Origin: Microcebus murinus | Lineage: Eukaryota; Chordata; Mammalia; Primates; Cheirogaleidae | DNA: 64,000 nt | Assembly: GCF_040939455.1 (NCBI RefSeq) | Contig: NC_134106.1 | Location: 83,087,001-83,151,000, forward strand | Direction: 5' to 3' | Shown: piece by piece, positions 61,151-64,000 of the stretch | Numbering within the stretch: position 1 is the first letter of the stretch | Layout: every line of letters starts with the position of its first letter | Made by a program: the position numbers and the translations under genes | The notes under the pieces: generated by a model | Told to the model about the DNA's origin: nothing | The model's input: only the letters and a program-made list of their open reading frames with translations | The model's database searches: none

Positions 61151-61824
61151 AGGGGAGGGCTCTTTTATTTAATGATCAAACCATAGTTTCTGGGCTAAAG
61201 AGCTAATATTTGGGGTGAGAAGCACCTTTATTCCTCCCGAACATCGGGCCTGATTCTTATTTGCATCAACACCCCGTTGTGTATGTTTTCCATTCAAAGA
61301 GCTCCTGTGGACTTCAAAAGGAGTTGCCTGTGAGGACAGGCTATGTGGGAGTCCTGGTGGGCCCCAGAACAGGCCCAGAGCTGAGAGAAACCATGCTAAG
61401 ATTAGCTCACGTTGGAACCCCCCCCAAACCATGTCACAAAATTAAAGGGTCTCCCCTGCCTACGCCATCCCACAGCGCACGTGGGAAACGTCCCCAGGCT
61501 TGCCAAGCACAGCTCTGGCTTCTCCGGCTACTACTTATAAATATTTGATGAGTAGAGCTCCATTTATAAGAAAGTATGTTAATAAGAATATTCTTTGAGA
61601 TTGGTGTCCAATGCAGACTTTTAAAAGACTCATTGTTTGAGGTACTAGAGGTTTCCTCTTTCCCCTTTTAAAGTACAAAGCCAATTTAACACAAATCAAA
61701 CAAAAGAATTTCACATCCCTTTGGATGTTCCATACACAACAAATTAGTAGGATTTTATTGTGAAGGATGTTCTGTTTTTACAGGGATTCATTAAATTATT
61801 GAGTAAAGGGGCATAGAAACATAT
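61151..61824. other. Single-copy stretch
   Basis: No element is recognised. A 95-aa frame (61261-61548) is unidentified. Confidence 0.45.
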
Positions 61825-62020
61825 TTCTCGAGTGTTTCTTGTGTGCCAGATATTTTAATTCCTCTGTTTTAATCCCCACTGATATATTATGAGGTAGATG
61901 GTATTCCCCCACCTTTTAAAGATGCTAAAATGGGCTTTGGAGAGATCCTACAAATTGTCTACTCCACAGGCCCAAGTGCAAAGCACAGTCTGGAATGCAG
62001 ACCTACCCATCCCCAAGGCC
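61825..62020 (-). repeat. MIR SINE (antisense)
   Basis: 'CGAGTGTTTCTTGTGTGCCA', 'tttaatccccac', 'ATTATGAGGTAGATGGTATT' and 'AAAGATGCTAAAATGGGC' followed by 'tctggaatgcagacctaccc' give a nearly full antisense MIR. Confidence 0.8.
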
Positions 62021-62869
62021 TGTTTGTCTCTCTGCCTAACACTAACTCCCAAGTGTCTGCTGATTTCAAATGCCAAGTTCACATCATGTGGCAACTGCCA
62101 TTTTTCTAAAGGGCTAGAACTCACGGATTGTGGGTTCCTTCAATTCAAGCTCAGACAACGGACAAGGAATACTATTAATATATTCCAAATGCTGATAACT
62201 AAATTGCAAATGAATTGCTTTGCTCCAAAATCTTACCAGTGGGATCCTGCCAGGATATGCAAAATTGAAGGTGGTTAGAGATCTACACTCTCTAGTCTGA
62301 GCGCCACATGTATGTCCCAAAATGCTGACATACCTAAGTGAATCTCTGACAATAAGAGATGATTCCAGTGATCACAGTAGACTCCCTCAGAAACAAGTCT
62401 AAGGAGAAGGCTAGGCCAAGACTCCAGGATGACAGGACCTAGATGCTAATCTGTGGACAAGTAGCATGTCCAAAATCATCACAGCCACAAAATTTTAAGT
62501 GTTAGGACAGGGGCAGAAAGCCAGAACTTCCACTGATCTTCTTTGGTCCCTACCCCAAGCTCAGGACATCGGAGCCCCAGTTAAGACTAGGATGTGGATC
62601 ACAGAGTGAGATTGGGGGGTTGAGTCTCCTGTGGTCTACCTGGTGAGCAGACACGAACATGGCTGCCCCAACGTGGTAATGGGGAGTCAGTCACGGCCAA
62701 GCATAAGTTCCTTCCTGCTCATCACAAACTCCTACAACAGCATCTCTGTGGCCACTAGAAGGAGCCTCAGCAATTCTGAGTGTGACCACTTTGGCCACCA
62801 TTGGCCTCTGGCTCACCGGAAGCTCGCCAGAACAGCGGTACACATTCCAGGGACCTTGCCAAGTCTTTT
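62021..62869. other. Single-copy stretch
   Basis: No element or exon is recognised. Confidence 0.45.
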
Positions 62870-62995
62870 TTTCTTTTTTCCAAGGCTCCATTTGCTTATT
62901 TGCAGAGTGAAGACATTATGAATACCTGCCCGACCTAGCGCACCTCGTGATGAGAGAGGAGACAGGATCCTGTTTGTGAAAGCACAGGAGACCAC
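62870..62995 (+). repeat. MIR fragment
   Basis: 'GGCTCCATTTGCTTATTTGC', 'agagtgaagacattatgaatacctgccc' and 'GTGATGAGAGAGGAGACAGG' follow the MIR sense order weakly. Confidence 0.45.
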
Positions 62996-63149
62996 CTCTC
63001 ATGAACCTTTCCTCCAACTTCAGGCACGTTGCTAAACATCACACTACTCTCACCACTGTCACTGGGTCTTTCAGCACAAATAAATCTAAACGGGAGTGAC
63101 TTTTTATGTAATAGAAGTCAAAACCAAAGTTTAAAAAAAAAATCAAATA

Positions 63150-63465
63150 GGCTAGGCACAGTGGCTTAATCCTAGTGCCTGTAATCCTAGCACTCTGGGA
63201 GGCTGAGGCAGGGGGATGCCCTGAGTTCAGGAGTTCAAGACCAGCCCCAGCAAGAGGGAGACCCCCATCTCTACTAAAAATACAAAAATTAGCGGAGCAT
63301 GGTGGCCTGCACCTGTAGTCTCAGCTACTCCAGAGGCTGAGGCAGGAGGATCACCTGAGCCCTCGAGTTTAAGGTTGCAGTGAGCTATGATGAGGCCACT
63401 GCACTCTATCCAGGATAACAGAGTGAGACTCTGTATCAAAAAAATTAAAAATAATAAAAAATAAA
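63150..63465 (+). mobile_element. Alu SINE, strepsirrhine-like left arm
   Basis: Begins GGCTAGGCACAGTGGCTTAA, with 'CCAGCCCCAGCAAGAGGGAG' (the CAGCAAGAG signature), a right arm with 'GTGGCCTGCACCTGTAGTCT', and a tail of A interrupted by T. Some left-arm changes show moderate age. No clear duplication at its edges. Confidence 0.93.
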
Positions 63466-63799
63466 ATGGAATGTTTCTCAACGTGCAACATCAGTCTTCT
63501 GTATTTGTTTTGCGCTCATTTGGCAACTTTTTTATCACACGCTGAGTTCTGTTGGATTTCTAAGCACATTTCCTAGGCTTCGCACTTGAGCCACGCAGGT
63601 GGCCAGGCCCACCGCTCTCACCTGGCATGGACCCAGTAGCTCGGGTCGCTGCTCTGCAGACAACAGCCACGCTCAGGACCCACCTCCGGGTCTCCTTCGG
63701 GTCACCCGATCTTCACAGGCCCACCCCTCTTCATTCCTGACTCGTGCTGGGTTCCTTCGGAGCCGTCATTACCACGTGTGACGACACCCACTGTTGGTT
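63466..63799. other. Single-copy GC-rich stretch
   Basis: No element is recognised. A 60-aa frame at 63599-63781 is unidentified. Confidence 0.4.
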
Positions 63800-63925
63800 T
63801 GGGTCCTCCTGTACCATCTATCTCCCCAACTTCACTGTCACCTCCAGGAGAGCAGAAGTCACCTCAGCTTTGTCTCCCCGCTTGGTCCCCAGGCCCCCAA
63901 CATAGTGCATGGCATATGAATGACA
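63800..63925 (+). repeat. L2 3' end
   Basis: 'CCACCTCCAGGAGAGCAGAA', 'gctttgtctccccgc', 'TTGGTCCCCAGGCCCCCAAC' and 'atagtgcatggcatatgaatg' follow the L2 terminus. Confidence 0.6.
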
Positions 63926-64000
63926 CAGGACACAGGATTTGCCTTAAAGCAGCTCACCTGATGTCAAACAGCATAAAACCCCAGTCAGGTACTTTGTTTC

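Overview
The window is nuclear DNA from a strepsirrhine primate, most likely a lemur. A young Alu at 34743-35128 carries the middle-region insertion and the 'CCTGAGCAAGAGC' left-arm variant that I associate with lemur and galago Alus. Two LINE-1 3' ends (near 22600 and 36250) end in 'TTTGTACCCCCATAAT'-like text, as lemur L1s do. Both assignments come from remembered consensus sequences; no search was run.

I find no protein-coding gene, tRNA, rRNA or other functional RNA gene that I can support. Open frames outside repeats are short and unrecognised. The longest frames inside repeats belong to L1 relics or to a GAAA/GGAA microsatellite. The window reads as intergenic or intronic DNA.

Layout. 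1-9 kb: mostly single-copy sequence with small L2/MIR relics, one unexplained open frame (about 1408-1758) and one block that looks like a conserved enhancer (8360-8635). 9-14.5 kb: an LTR relic, an MLT1-type LTR, L2 fragments and an AluJ-like element. 15.3-24.4 kb: L1-rich, with a 3' L1 holding a 320-bp GAAA/GGAA/GAAA microsatellite, an Alu, an antisense old L1, a hAT-type DNA transposon split by an L1, a lemur-type L1 tail and another 3' L1. 24.4-28.9 kb: MER5 relics, a free Alu monomer with perfect target-site duplications, and a tailless Alu. 28.9-36.3 kb: one nearly full-length L1 with 5' UTR, ORF1 and ORF2 relics, a reverse-transcriptase deletion and a nested Alu. 36.3-51.9 kb: mostly single copy with L2/MIR pieces and several homeodomain-motif-rich blocks. 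52-59.5 kb: antisense and sense MLT1 LTRs, a second hAT relic, an L2 split by an LTR, and an old L1. 59.5-64 kb: a homeobox-motif-rich block (60440-61150), MIR, Alu and L2 pieces.

If the window has a host function, it is more likely cis-regulation from the single-copy blocks than coding. The clearest observations concern repeat history: an Alu that carried extra 3' sequence, a palindrome at an L1 deletion junction, a microsatellite inside a duplicated L1 segment, and an LTR with an exact 60-bp internal duplication.
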